From NCBI GenBank assembly GCA_020634215.1, contig JACKCD010000006.1, positions 62,001 to 126,000 of the forward strand: 64,000 nt of DNA, given 5' to 3'. Both the position numbers and the translations under genes were made by a program. The stretch is from Ardenticatenaceae bacterium (lineage in GTDB: Bacteria > Chloroflexota > Anaerolineae > Promineifilales > Promineifilaceae). The notes below the pieces were generated by a model. It was not told the DNA's origin. It did no database searches and worked only from the letters and a program-made list of their open reading frames with translations. How positions within the stretch are numbered: the stretch's first letter is position 1; each line of letters starts with the position of its first letter. Positions 1-8,413 of this stretch are shown here, one piece after another.

Positions 1-6
1 CTACGC

Positions 7-1353
7 TTGATAACTATGTTGATCACTCTGAGTTTGATTGGCTGCATTGCAACAACGCAAGAACAGCCGTTAGACAACCGGGTTACTCCGACCTCTGCTG
101 CCAATGAGCCAACCCAAACACCCAATAAACCTAGCCCGATTGAAGCCACTAGGCTACCTAAAGAAACGGTAGCTGCAGCTACAGACATACCTGAGCCGAC
201 CGCAACAAACATACCCCTTCCGACTAGCACTTCTACACCAGATGCACTAACTACAACACCCGTTGAGCAACAATGTATTGATTCCAGACTGATTCAAGAG
301 GATGAGGCTTATTTGCTTCAAGGGCTTGTTCTCAATAATTATTCTACAGCAATCCGTATATTAGGCAGTGAGGGACTAGACAAACCAGTTTGGAGCTATC
401 AACACCCTAAGGTTCGCTTTCCACCAGCCGCTCTTATTTCACCCAACGGAAATTGGGTAGCTCTTGAAACTTTTCAGGCAATTGATGTAGAACAAGACAT
501 ATATAACCTATCTATGCAAGTGGTTAATTGGGCTTCAGGTGAATCAGTGTCAGGTCAATTTGATAACCTGACTTTAACCAGAGCGATAACCGACGGGTGG
601 GTGAATGATTCACAATTTGCTTTTGCTCTTGATGATGAAGAAGAGACGTTGCATTGGCTTATTTGGTCACCTTTTGATAATTCACAACAGATGCTGACGG
701 TAGAAGTGCCTGGGATTGGTCTGAGTTTGAGGCGAAATTTTTATGGGTATCCTACGCTCGACCCTCGACTTGAGTTTCTTGCTTATGTTTGTGAGTTGTG
801 CGAAGAAGCTGAGTACACGATCAAGAGTTTGGTATCTGATCGATCAAGCTGGTCTATTGACTTGGGTACCAAGCCATCTGGCATTTATCGTGATGTAGTT
901 CGCTGGTCTCCTGATGGCGATCATTTAGCTTTTGTTGTAGATGGGGAGCGAGATATAAATGATCAAGTATGGGTTTTTACCCGCGAAGGTCAGTTACTTT
1001 ATAAGATTATTTTACCGGATAGTCTTGAGGGTATAGGTGCATTATCCTTAACTTGGTCACCTGATGGTCAATATTTAGCTTTCGTTTGGAGCAGGGCTGA
1101 TTCTAGTGGAGAGACAATACAAACACTGTCATACATCTCGCTTGCGGATGGCTCCGTCACAGATGTGTGTGTTGATATGCACAACAGTCACCCTGTTTGG
1201 TCGCCTGACAGCAGTAAAATTGCCTTTAATCGGCCGATTAATGGGGAGGAAACGGGTGGTTTTCTTTCGGTTGTAGATTTGGTTGCTAAGGATGCTGTAT
1301 ACATGCCCCATCCTGATGCTTTTGTCTTAACACATTGGGTTAGTTTGCCATGA
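7..1353 (+). CDS. Lipoprotein with TolB/WD40-like beta-propeller repeats (probably 5'-truncated)
   Basis: The reading frame is open to the window edge. The first usable start is a TTG at 7, which gives only 12 residues before a lipobox (LIGC, Cys13), so the true start probably lies upstream of the window. After the lipidation Cys comes a Thr/Pro-rich spacer of about 75 residues. A globular part follows, with propeller signatures WSPDG near residues 301 and 350 and WSPDS near 398, each followed by an AF strand. Such proteins are anchored on the outer face of the membrane; the ligand is unknown. The gene carries no AACGGCCGTT palindrome, unlike most of its neighbours. The next gene is a same-strand RHS fragment with no operonic link. 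Confidence 0.75.
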   Translation: MITMLITLSLIGCIATTQEQPLDNRVTPTSAANEPTQTPNKPSPIEATRLPKETVAAATDIPEPTATNIPLPTSTSTPDALTTTPVEQQCIDSRLIQEDEAYLLQGLVLNNYSTAIRILGSEGLDKPVWSYQHPKVRFPPAALISPNGNWVALETFQAIDVEQDIYNLSMQVVNWASGESVSGQFDNLTLTRAITDGWVNDSQFAFALDDEEETLHWLIWSPFDNSQQMLTVEVPGIGLSLRRNFYGYPTLDPRLEFLAYVCELCEEAEYTIKSLVSDRSSWSIDLGTKPSGIYRDVVRWSPDGDHLAFVVDGERDINDQVWVFTREGQLLYKIILPDSLEGIGALSLTWSPDGQYLAFVWSRADSSGETIQTLSYISLADGSVTDVCVDMHNSHPVWSPDSSKIAFNRPINGEETGGFLSVVDLVAKDAVYMPHPDAFVLTHWVSLP

Positions 1354-1688
1354 GATAGCAGTTGTTGTCCGTCATCCGTCGTCGAAAACGGCCGTTTTCC
1401 AACCACAGATGAACACCGATAAGCACAAATTTTTGTCCGCGTTTGTCCGTGTTTGTCCGCGTCCTATCGGGAAAGTTGGGGGGGAAACGGCCGTTAAAAA
1501 AATCCGCGTAAATCCGCCCCAATCCGCGTCATCCGCGATGCCATGTTTTTTGCAGAAACGGCCGTTTTTGCGAGCATAGAAGCACCAAAAGCAGTTGCAC
1601 GTTAACATTTTGGGGAAATATCATCCAATGGTCTTTTATCGAAAAACGGCCGTTTTGCCTCCATAACCAGGGGCAGCGGGTAAAGACG
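1354..1688. repeat. Intergenic palindrome/short-period repeat DNA
   Basis: This 335-bp gap holds four copies of AACGGCCGTT (near 1387, 1488, 1556 and 1646). They are separated by degenerate short-period runs built from GTCCGCG/GTCCGTG (about 1434-1471) and ATCCGCG (about 1500-1540). No gene-like frame or promoter is convincing. The same composition recurs at 3.2-3.4, 4.8-5.3 and 8.3-9.2 kb. Confidence 0.8.
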
Positions 1689-1870
1689 GTGGAGCCGGCC
1701 GGAAAGACGACGTATTTCCCCTTCCCGAATTATGAGGAGACGGTGGTGGGGAGCAGTACGATTCAGCGGAGCAGCTACATGCTGGCGGGGCAGGTGGTGG
1801 CGTTTCGGGTGGCGGGCGACCCGGTGACGGCGAACAATGGGCTGTTTTTTATCTACGGCGACCATCCCCG
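1689..1870 (+). pseudogene. RHS repeat core fragment (upstream half, frame-shifted)
   Basis: This reads as RHS/YD-repeat core sequence (LAGQVVAFRV, then FFIYGDH), where FxxYGDHLGS is the usual core signature. At 1871 the expected continuation is interrupted by about 22 extra bases, after which the core resumes in the +1 frame (LGSTSVLQ). No long upstream RHS barrel is present: the fragment begins straight after repeat DNA. It is best read as the stump of an RHS gene, not a separate gene. Confidence 0.6.
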
Positions 1871-2832
1871 CCTACGCGAGGACAAGCTTGGGTTCGACCA
1901 GCGTGCTGCAAAAGAGTGGAGACACGCAGCCAGTGGCGGGGTCGTGGGCGCGGTACAGGCCCTACGGCAGCTACCGCACCACCCCAACGCAGACCCTAAC
2001 CGACCGCGACTTTACGGGGCAGCGCAAAAACCGCGAGCTTGGGCTGCTGTACTATAACGCACGTTTTTACCACCCCGGCATTGGCAGATTTATATCGGCT
2101 GACACGATTATTCCCGACCCAACAAACCCGCAAACCCTTAACCGCTATACGTACACGATTAACAATCCCCTAAAATATATTGATCCAAATGGCCATTGCT
2201 TTCTCCTAGCTGGCATTGATCTGGCGGTATGTATAGGAGCCGCAGCTGTGCTTTCAGTTGTGGCAGTTGACCTAGCTACACCGAATTCGGATATTATTGG
2301 TGACGTTGCCCAAGCTTTAACCGATACATCATACGCAATTCAAGATAGAATTGTTTACGCTTCAAATGAGGCTGCTGATGATGCTCAAAAGGCTCTTAGT
2401 GCTTTCAGGGAACTTTTGGGTGGCAGCGTTTCTGGTAGTCCGGGAGATTTCGATCCGAATAATGACAAAACTTCTTGGAAAGTAGGAGAAAGGATTGACA
2501 AATCATCTTCATCAGGTCAATATCCGGATTGGGATACTGTAAGAGAACGATATTGGAAAAATCGAGCGGCCAGTGCTCAGGAGGGAGAATTTTCATCTCA
2601 AAATTTAGCAAACATGAGAAATGGAAATGCCCCAAAAGCTAGGGTAAGTGTTCAATTGCCAGATGGCTCTACAGAAACTCGACTTGTGTCTAAGGAATTA
2701 CATCACATCAATGGCCGCGCTATTTCCAATCCGCACCAAATAAGCAATTTACAAGAGCTCTGGCCTTGGGAACATGCGCAGATCGATCCTTCTAGGTATC
2801 CAGGTTATAAATTTTTGGAGTTTCTAAGATGA
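1837..2832 (+). CDS. RHS tip with C-terminal LHH/HNH-EndoVII-like nuclease toxin domain
   Basis: The protein opens inside the RHS core. It continues through the hallmark DRDFTGQR, GLLYYNARFYHPGIGRFISADTI and DPNGH boundary (about residues 50-125), where RHS proteins are normally cleaved to release the variable toxin. The tip has a hydrophobic stretch (about 128-150), then an acidic linker. Its C-terminal nuclease-like module contains YPDWDTVRERYWKNRA, ELHHI (287-291) and LWPWEHAQIDPSRY. The LHH arrangement matches HNH/EndoVII-superfamily polymorphic toxins, in which the two His contribute to metal binding and catalysis. There is no signal peptide, barrel or obvious promoter, so this is an orphan tip. 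The start shown is only the first in-frame ATG; expression would need recombination with a full RHS gene or translation from the repeat region. A predicted immunity gene overlaps the stop. Confidence 0.65.
   Translation: MGCFLSTATIPAYARTSLGSTSVLQKSGDTQPVAGSWARYRPYGSYRTTPTQTLTDRDFTGQRKNRELGLLYYNARFYHPGIGRFISADTIIPDPTNPQTLNRYTYTINNPLKYIDPNGHCFLLAGIDLAVCIGAAAVLSVVAVDLATPNSDIIGDVAQALTDTSYAIQDRIVYASNEAADDAQKALSAFRELLGGSVSGSPGDFDPNNDKTSWKVGERIDKSSSSGQYPDWDTVRERYWKNRAASAQEGEFSSQNLANMRNGNAPKARVSVQLPDGSTETRLVSKELHHINGRAISNPHQISNLQELWPWEHAQIDPSRYPGYKFLEFLR
1949..2117 (+). repeat. RHS core direct repeat, copy 1
   Basis: This DNA encodes the conserved block ARYRPYGSYRTTPTQ through SADTI. It is closely similar at the nucleotide level to 3484-3650; the block encoding GSYRTTPTQTLTDRDFTGQR is nearly base-for-base the same. 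It marks the invariant core in front of each variable tip and would allow homologous exchange of tips. Confidence 0.7.
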
Positions 2833-3218
2833 GTATTAACTTTGATAACGTAAACGTATACGAAAGGCTGTTAAGGGTTTGTAAGTTGTTTGCAGTACAC
2901 CCTCTGTCATCTATTGAGTCGGAAGAGTTTTTTCGGCTGTTAGTAGCACAATATGTTAAGCAGGGAGACTTAGATGATTTTGAGGAATGGGTGTCTGAAC
3001 AACTACTTGTTTATTTTAAATATGTAAAACATAAACCAAGATGGTTGCAAGACCCAGAATGGCCTTTCTCTAATGGCTTACCAATGATATTTGTAGGGCA
3101 ATTTGATATTGATCCATTGGAACTACCAAATAGCACATCTTTATTCCACGATGCAACATCCATTTATGTCTTTATTGGAAATAAATCTTTGCCTGTAGCC
3201 ATTATGCAACAATATTAG
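2829..3218 (+). CDS. Predicted immunity protein for the upstream RHS nuclease tip
   Basis: The ATG overlaps the stop codon of the RHS tip (ATGA), a layout typical of a toxin and its cognate immunity gene. The 129-residue product is soluble, acidic and helix-rich at the N-terminus. It has a motif around residues 73-97 (RWLQDPEWPF, then PMIFVGQFDI) that resembles the strand signature of small immunity proteins of the SUKH/DUF1963-like kind. I cannot assign the family firmly. The immunity function is inferred from position, size and overlap. The gene is AT-richer than its surroundings and free of palindromes, as expected for a transferred cassette. Confidence 0.6.
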   Translation: MSINFDNVNVYERLLRVCKLFAVHPLSSIESEEFFRLLVAQYVKQGDLDDFEEWVSEQLLVYFKYVKHKPRWLQDPEWPFSNGLPMIFVGQFDIDPLELPNSTSLFHDATSIYVFIGNKSLPVAIMQQY

Positions 3219-3239
3219 CCCACATCTTATTGTGCATTG

Positions 3240-3440
3240 TGAAACAGACAGGAAAACGGCCGTTTTCCCCCATTCACCCCGTCGTCGGTCATCCGTCGTC
3301 CTGTGAGAGAGATGAGGGGAAAACGGCCGTTTTTGGACACGGAAGCACGCGGAAGGACACGGAGAAAAGTTCCGTGTAAGTCCGTGTCCTTCCGTGTACC
3401 GTACATTTTTTGGGGGAAAAACGGCCGTTTTGCAAATAAG
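3240..3440. repeat. Palindrome/TCCGTG repeat block between RHS cassettes
   Basis: Three AACGGCCGTT palindromes (near 3254, 3324 and 3420) flank a run of CACGG/TCCGTG repeats (3340-3405) that itself folds as an inverted repeat: CACGGAAG on the left, CTTCCGTG on the right. A frame stays open across this DNA into the next RHS tip, but it translates as repeat junk (KRPFLDTE, NGRFANK). Confidence 0.8.
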
Positions 3441-3443
3441 ACG

Positions 3444-4412
3444 ATGCTGGGGACGAGCAGCGGGGGGATGGTGGCGGGGTCGTTGGCGCGGTACAGGCCA
3501 TATGGCAGCTACCGCACCACCCCGACGCAGACGCTGACCGACCGCGACTTTACGGGGCAGCGGGAGAACCGGGAGTTTGGGTTGCTGTATTACCAAGCCA
3601 GGTATTATTTGCCGGGGGTAGGGCGGTTCATCTCGGCCGATACGATTGTCCCCAACCCCGCCAATCCTCAAAGCTACAATAGATACACCTATGTGGAAAA
3701 TCGGCCTATTAATCTTATCGATCCATCGGGCCATTGTGCCTCAACCGAATTGCCTGATGGTTCTTTTGCTCGAAGTGCGGATGATGCCGACTGTTGGGAA
3801 CAATATGATAGCTTGGTCGCTCGCTTTACTAAGGCAGGGCATTCTGCTCAATGGATATTAAACAGGATTGGCAGCGGTGCTGGTTACAAGTTTAAAGATA
3901 TGGGCATTGTGCGAGTCCAAGACACCTATGTCAATTGTGGCCGGGATTTTGATTGTTCTAAGAGGAGCGAGGGATCGCGTAGAAAAAATCAATATTATCA
4001 AGAACAGTCGTGCCAGCCCTGGGATGATTGTTATACGCCTGTATTTGACGGCGATTGGGGTGTTGAGCTTGGTACGCCTATCGGTGCTTATGAATTCAAT
4101 ACTGGTGGGAATTCAATCAATTTTGGTACTGATGCAGGTGGATGTATGCCAGGGGCTTGGGTTTGTGGTGGGGCAGGGCCTGAATCTCAAATCAGTACTG
4201 ACTCCTGGGAAACAAGTACAGGGGTAAATCTTTTTGCTGGACTTGGGGTAGGTGGAGAAGTTGGAAATATAGGGGTTGGTATTTGGGGAGGAACAGAAGT
4301 TACTACCATTTCTAATCAGCCTGAGCTAACTGTAAGTTACTCAAATCTTATTCATGCTGAATTCGCAGGGTTCTCGATAGAATTAAACTACACACCAAGT
4401 GAATTTAGATGA
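3444..4412 (+). CDS. Second orphan RHS tip with variable C-terminal domain
   Basis: From the ATG at 3444 the product enters the RHS core directly: ARYRPYGSYRTT, DRDFTGQRENREFGLLYYQARYY, GVGRFISADTI, then the DPSGH boundary near residue 97. The rest, about 225 residues, is a unique Cys-containing and Gly-rich domain with repeated GVGGEVGNIGVGIWGG-like strands. I do not recognise a catalytic motif. The frame extends upstream to 3303, but only through repeat DNA, so the N-terminal barrel is absent. A small membrane protein gene follows 18 bp downstream and may be its immunity partner. Confidence 0.6.
   Translation: MLGTSSGGMVAGSLARYRPYGSYRTTPTQTLTDRDFTGQRENREFGLLYYQARYYLPGVGRFISADTIVPNPANPQSYNRYTYVENRPINLIDPSGHCASTELPDGSFARSADDADCWEQYDSLVARFTKAGHSAQWILNRIGSGAGYKFKDMGIVRVQDTYVNCGRDFDCSKRSEGSRRKNQYYQEQSCQPWDDCYTPVFDGDWGVELGTPIGAYEFNTGGNSINFGTDAGGCMPGAWVCGGAGPESQISTDSWETSTGVNLFAGLGVGGEVGNIGVGIWGGTEVTTISNQPELTVSYSNLIHAEFAGFSIELNYTPSEFR
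3484..3650 (+). repeat. RHS core direct repeat, copy 2
   Basis: This is the partner of 1949-2117. Conservation stops after the SADTI codons and resumes only weakly over the RYTY segment before the tip boundary. Together the copies show two different tips attached to the same core DNA within 1.6 kb. Confidence 0.7.
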
Positions 4413-4430
4413 ACTGGAAGTATAACAATT

Positions 4431-4748
4431 ATGTTCGTACTATTCAATTTAGGTGGAGCCATAATTTTATGTATCATGATATATCGTATGCAACGAGACA
4501 AGAAGTTAAAAGTCACTTTAATTACTGGTCCAGCAACTAAGGTACAATCAATTGTACTATCAGGCAGAGGGTTAATAGTTGCTACAATTGGTTGGGGGAT
4601 CAGTGCTATGCTACTTATACTCTCTGGATTAGGCTTGCTTTTCGCTTATAAGAACTTGGAGGCGTCGCTATTTCTAACACTTATTGGTATTGCATGTGCA
4701 GTTGTGACTTTGTTAATTAGTAGTAGTTTGTCGCAGAAACCAAAATAG
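4431..4748 (+). CDS. Small three-helix membrane protein, possible immunity protein
   Basis: The 105-residue product has three predicted membrane helices (about residues 2-18, 47-70 and 78-96), separated by a short basic loop with a KLKVTLITG strand. A GGAAG 14 bases upstream is a weak ribosome site. It follows an RHS tip on the same strand, and membrane immunity proteins are common for membrane-active or secreted tips, but no family is recognised. Base composition is AT-rich and there is no palindrome inside the gene. Confidence 0.5.
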   Translation: MFVLFNLGGAIILCIMIYRMQRDKKLKVTLITGPATKVQSIVLSGRGLIVATIGWGISAMLLILSGLGLLFAYKNLEASLFLTLIGIACAVVTLLISSSLSQKPK

Positions 4749-4799
4749 GACGTACACCAACAGAGATAAACGCAGAGGTGGTTGGTTATGTTGGCAAGC

Positions 4800-5270
4800 C
4801 CAAACGTTGAAAACGGCCGTTTTCCCCATTCATCCTGTCGTCGGTCGTCCGTCGTCAAAAACGGCCGTTTTCTAGGGTGAAGTCGTGATGGCATGGGCGG
4901 GAAACGGCCGTTTTTGGACACGGAAGGACGCGGAATTACACGGAAAAAGTGTCCGTGTTCATCCGTGTCCTTCCGTGTACAGCAAATTTTTGGGGGAGAA
5001 ACGGCCGTTTTTGGGTGTTGCACGTTGGGAAGTTGGGGGAAAAACGGCCGTTTTTGGGCGCTGTATGTTGAGAAGTTGGGGGGAAAAACGGCCGTTTTTT
5101 GGACACGGAAGCACACGGAAGGACACGGATGAAAATGTGTGTGCATCCGTGTCCTTCCGTGTTTTTGTGAGTTGGTGGGGGGAAACGGCCGTGAGAAAAT
5201 CCGCGTCAATCCGCCCCAATCCGCGTTATCCGCGCTGTCATTTTTTGCAGAAACGGCCGTTTTTCACCAT
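4800..5270. repeat. Dense palindrome array with TCCGTG and ATCCGCG runs
   Basis: Eight AACGGCCGTT-type palindromes occur in 470 bp (near 4811, 4859, 4904, 4999, 5043, 5087, 5186 and 5252). Most are extended by A-runs on the left and T-runs on the right, making 14-20 bp perfect inverted repeats. Between them lie GGACACGGAAG/CTTCCGTGT inverted arrays (4914-4980 and 5100-5165) and an ATCCGCG run (5198-5238). All local frames translate as repeat peptides; no gene is supported here. Confidence 0.85.
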
Positions 5271-6665
5271 CCCACCTCCTTCATCACCAGCCGCTGTACC
5301 TTTGCTTCGCGTAGGGATAGGATCGCAGTGTAGCCAAAGCCGATGATGCAGGAGAGCAGCAGGAACAGTGACCCTAAATTATGCTGCCACAGTGCCAGCA
5401 GCAGCCCCAAAAGGGCGTAGAGCAGCAGGAATAGCTCCACCCAGACGATGTTGTCAAAGCCGAGGTAGTAATGGGTTGAATAGGTTTCGCGCCCTTTGGG
5501 GGTGCGGATGAAAGGGTGGGTGTGGCCGAAGAAAGCTTGGAGGACAGAACGGCCGTTATTGGCCGCCAACCCAATCGCCAAAACCAGCAGTGTGGGAAAA
5601 TGCCTCAGCCGCTGCCGCCAATCGGGGTGCAGCACCCACTGTGCCAGCACAAACAGCAGCGGCTGCCCCAGCCCCAGCAGGCTAAACAGCAGCATCCCCG
5701 ACGAAAAGCGATAGTCAAGCAGCAGCAGCGGAATTTGCAGCAGCAGCAGCACAATCATTAGCAGGTGGTGGATATAGGCCGAAAGCGAGACCAGGGCGTA
5801 GAACCGCGCCAGCAGCGAATGGTTGCGATCCCACAAAATTTGCCAGCCAAATTTGAGCAAGCATTGAGTTGCCCCCTTTGCCCAGCGCCCCTGCTGATTT
5901 TTGAAGGCGGTGATAGTGTTGGGCAGTTCGGCCGGTGCGACTACCTCATTGAGCATCCGAAACTGCCACCCTTGCAGCACGGCGCGGGTGGAAAGGCACA
6001 AATCCTCGCAAACGGTGTCGTCTTGCCAGCCGCCTACGCTGTCTATGCAGCCGCGCCGCCACACCCCGGCCGTGCCGTTGAACTTGGGGAAAAGGTTGGC
6101 GCGGAAACGGACGGTTTGGTCCATGACAAAATGTTTGTCCATGGCGATGGCCTGGGCGGCCGTGAGTGGCGAATCGTCGGGGTTGAGATGCCCCCAGCGC
6201 CCCTGGATCAGCCCCTGGGAGTGGTGGAGGAAGTGGGGATGGTTTGGCGCAAAAGTGGGCGGGAGGAAGAAATCGGCATCAAAAATGGCAACATATCTCT
6301 CGGCGCTGGCAAGGGCGTGGGCGAGGCACCGGCTTGAAGCCGTGCTGGTGGCTGCGGTGAGAAGCTGGATGCTGACTCCCTGCGCCTGATAGCCGCACGC
6401 AAACGGCCGCTTTGCCGTTGTGTCATCGGTTGAATCATCTACCACCCGGAATTTGCAGCCGGTCGGGGGTAATCGAGGAAATTGGGCCGTTTGTACTGCC
6501 GTTCCACCGTAAAGCGTTCATTAAAAATGGGTTGACGGTGACGGCTGGTAACTCGGCCTCATCCACAGAGGGGCAGGAAACTGGTCGCCGGTGCCGCCAG
6601 TAAAGCCAGGCTGTCAGCAGCTCCATCAGCCCGTAAACCGACATTGCTGCCACGGTGAGGAGGTA
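5264..6665 (-). pseudogene. Frameshifted cellulose-synthase-like family 2 glycosyltransferase
   Basis: The parts of a membrane GT2 (CslA/BcsA-like) are all visible: an N-terminal helix and LYWRHRR (minus strand, 6665-6590), VDDSTDD (about 6440), FDADF, CEDLCLSTRAVLQGW and the QxxRW motif as QQGRWAKG, then about five C-terminal membrane helices. The reading frame breaks several times. One break is between PAVTV and NERFTVERQ, one after LDYP, one extra G just before VVDDSTDD, and a compensating pair around the GFK motif near 6350. The longest intact piece is 5264-6445 (393 residues). This is either a decaying gene or an error-prone stretch of assembly; the neighbouring MFS C-terminus is damaged in the same way. 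The intact gene would transfer sugar from a nucleotide sugar at the inner membrane. Confidence 0.75.
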
Positions 6666-6821
6666 AAGCGTGGGAAGACGGCACTATGACGTTGTAGCAT
6701 CAGCTTTTTGGCGCAAAATTTGGGGCTTCCCATTTCATTAGGCGACTTTTTCCGTATATCGTTTAAAATTGCGTTCAGCATCCATAGTTTTGATTATACC
6801 CTCACCGCGTAAACGACGGAG

Positions 6822-6876
6822 ACAGGGCTAATGCCCTGTTTCTGAGGATTGAGATTGAGATTGAGATTAAGGAGGG
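6822..6876. repeat. Hairpin plus GAGATT tandem repeat
   Basis: A perfect 7-bp stem (ACAGGGC at 6822-6828, GCCCTGT at 6833-6839) is followed by GATTGAGATTGAGATTGAGATT. Complementary CAATCTCC motifs lie downstream at about 6885-6907. No long T-run follows, so it is not a standard terminator. Similar short-unit inverted tandem repeats appear at 16.6, 23.7 and 44.4 kb. Confidence 0.6.
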
Positions 6877-6949
6877 TTTACACCCCAATCTCCAATTCCC
6901 CAATCTCGGACTGATTGCGCCTAGGTGGGTTGCGGAACGGCTGCTTTCT

Positions 6950-7184
6950 TCCCCAATCCCCCTTCACCTTCCGGCTCATCCGGCAGAACGGGGCAGTTCG
7001 CTTCTCCAGGCTGCGACGCGGGGCAGGTGAAGCCAGCATAGGCTGGTGGCAAGAGGAAGGTGGCGGCATAAACAGCCCAATCCCGCGCCCTGGACCCCAC
7101 GCCAACGAGAGATTGCCGCCGACAAACGTGGTGCCAGGCTAGTGCGCCCCTTCATCCAGCAGCGCTCAAAGAGGCGGTCGGCTA
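6950..7184 (-). pseudogene. Frame-broken C-terminal remnant of the MFS exporter
   Basis: Pieces that continue the exporter are scattered over three frames: LADRLFER, then GPGRGIGLF (the usual last-helix motif of this MFS group), then a basic or acidic tail. At least three small indels are needed to join them. The upstream 374 residues are intact. Confidence 0.6.
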
Positions 7185-8306
7185 GGGCCAGCCAGTAAGA
7201 AGGCGGAGCGGCATCATGGAGCGGGAGATCATGGTGCGGATGGCGAAGACGCGCCCCTGCACGTCGGGGGCTATCTTGCTTTGGAAGATGGCCTGGCTGG
7301 TGCCGCCGCCCAGCGGGACGCAGATCATGAGAATGAAGAGACCCGTGGCGACAAAGACGGTGGATGGCTGCAACCCGGCGATGAAAACACCCAGCGAGGC
7401 GATGGTGATGAGGCCAATGACGGTGGGGATGCGGTTTTGCTTGGGGCCACCCCAGGCGCTCATGATGATGCTGCCCGCCAACATGCCGATGCCACCGATG
7501 GCTTGCACCGTGCCGAGAGCGGCGGAATTGCTGAAGGAGAGAACGAGGGGGCCTAGCAAAACGGCCGTAAAATTTAAAAAGAAGTTGACCAACGCGAAGT
7601 AAACCAGCAGCCCAAACAGGCCGCTGCGCTGGCGCAGATAATGCCAGCCAAACCATGCTTCTTGCCAGAGCGAGGTGGCGGGGGCGGAAACGGCCGTTTC
7701 CTGGCGCGGCGGCTGCGGAATTTGCACAACGAGCAGGGCACCGACGGCAAAGAAAAAGGTCACAAAATCGATAACCACCAGCCCGCGCAGCCCGATGAGG
7801 CCAAACAGCACCCCAGCCAGCAGCGGCGCAATCAGCATTTCCAACGCTTGTCCCATCTGCATCAGCCCGTTGGCGCGGCCTAAATCCTTTTTGGGCACCA
7901 GCAGTGAGACCGAGGCGGTGTAGGCGGGTTCCTGGAAGGTGGAGAGGACGGAGCCGATGGCGGCGATGAGGTAGATGTGCCACACCTGTAGCTGCCCGAA
8001 GGTGAGCAGGACAAGTGCGCCTACGGTGAGCAGGGCACTGCCGGTGTCGGACAAAATCATCACCCAGCGCCGATTCCAGCGGTCTACGAGCGCGCCGGCG
8101 ATGGGGGAGAGCAAGATGCGGGGCAGGTTGCCAAACATGACGGTGAGGGCAAAGGGGGTGGCCTGCCCGGTTTGATCATAAATCCAGACGGCCAGCCCAA
8201 AGCTGGTGAGGCCGGAGCCGATGATGGAGATGATTTGGCCGAGCCAGATGATCATAAAGGTTCGCATGGTGCGCGGCGTGGAAACGGCCGTTTCTGCTTG
8301 GGACAT
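7182..8306 (-). CDS. MFS transporter (efflux type), truncated by frameshift
   Basis: The 374-residue product begins with a cytoplasmic lead, then about ten membrane helices. It has the MFS motif-A region between helices 2 and 3 (GALVDRWNRRWVMILSD) and QEPAYTASVSLLVP, typical of MacA/MefA-like and enterobactin-exporter (EntS-like) families. A premature stop after RLLTGW removes the last two helices, whose sequence remains downstream in other frames. It lies 107 bp downstream of an ArsR-type regulator on the same strand, so it is probably the regulated exporter; the substrate is unknown. Two palindromes fall inside the gene as ETAVS, including one at the N-terminus (QAETAVSTP). Whether the shortened protein works is doubtful. 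Confidence 0.75.
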   Translation of the reverse strand: MSQAETAVSTPRTMRTFMIIWLGQIISIIGSGLTSFGLAVWIYDQTGQATPFALTVMFGNLPRILLSPIAGALVDRWNRRWVMILSDTGSALLTVGALVLLTFGQLQVWHIYLIAAIGSVLSTFQEPAYTASVSLLVPKKDLGRANGLMQMGQALEMLIAPLLAGVLFGLIGLRGLVVIDFVTFFFAVGALLVVQIPQPPRQETAVSAPATSLWQEAWFGWHYLRQRSGLFGLLVYFALVNFFLNFTAVLLGPLVLSFSNSAALGTVQAIGGIGMLAGSIIMSAWGGPKQNRIPTVIGLITIASLGVFIAGLQPSTVFVATGLFILMICVPLGGGTSQAIFQSKIAPDVQGRVFAIRTMISRSMMPLRLLTGWP

Positions 8307-8325
8307 GGGTTAATCCTCCAAGAAA

Positions 8326-8365
8326 TTGGGACGCGGACAAACGCGAACAAACGCGGACAAAGAAA
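8326..8365. repeat. CGCGGACAAA short repeat between regulator and exporter
   Basis: About three degenerate units of CGCGGACAAA/CGCGAACAAA lie in the 107-bp gap. They are the complement of the GTCCGCGTTT arrays at 1.4 kb. No promoter is evident inside. Confidence 0.6.
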
Positions 8366-8413
8366 GGAACCTACTCTGGTCGCTTGTCGCTTTTGTAAAT
8401 CCTGTCTAAAAAA

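Noticed and set aside
3303..3443. N-terminal extension of the second RHS tip
   Set aside because: It translates repeat DNA (TCCGTG runs and palindromes) and shows no RHS similarity until after 3444.
4885..5346. Protein-coding frames across the palindrome array on both strands
   Set aside because: They read repeat DNA (KRPFFGH, KTAVFGR); the open frames arise because the repeat units lack stop codons. No ribosome site or family similarity was seen.
7281..7923. Plus-strand open frames opposite the MFS exporter
   Set aside because: They are shadows of the real gene; their sequences are low-complexity with no motifs.
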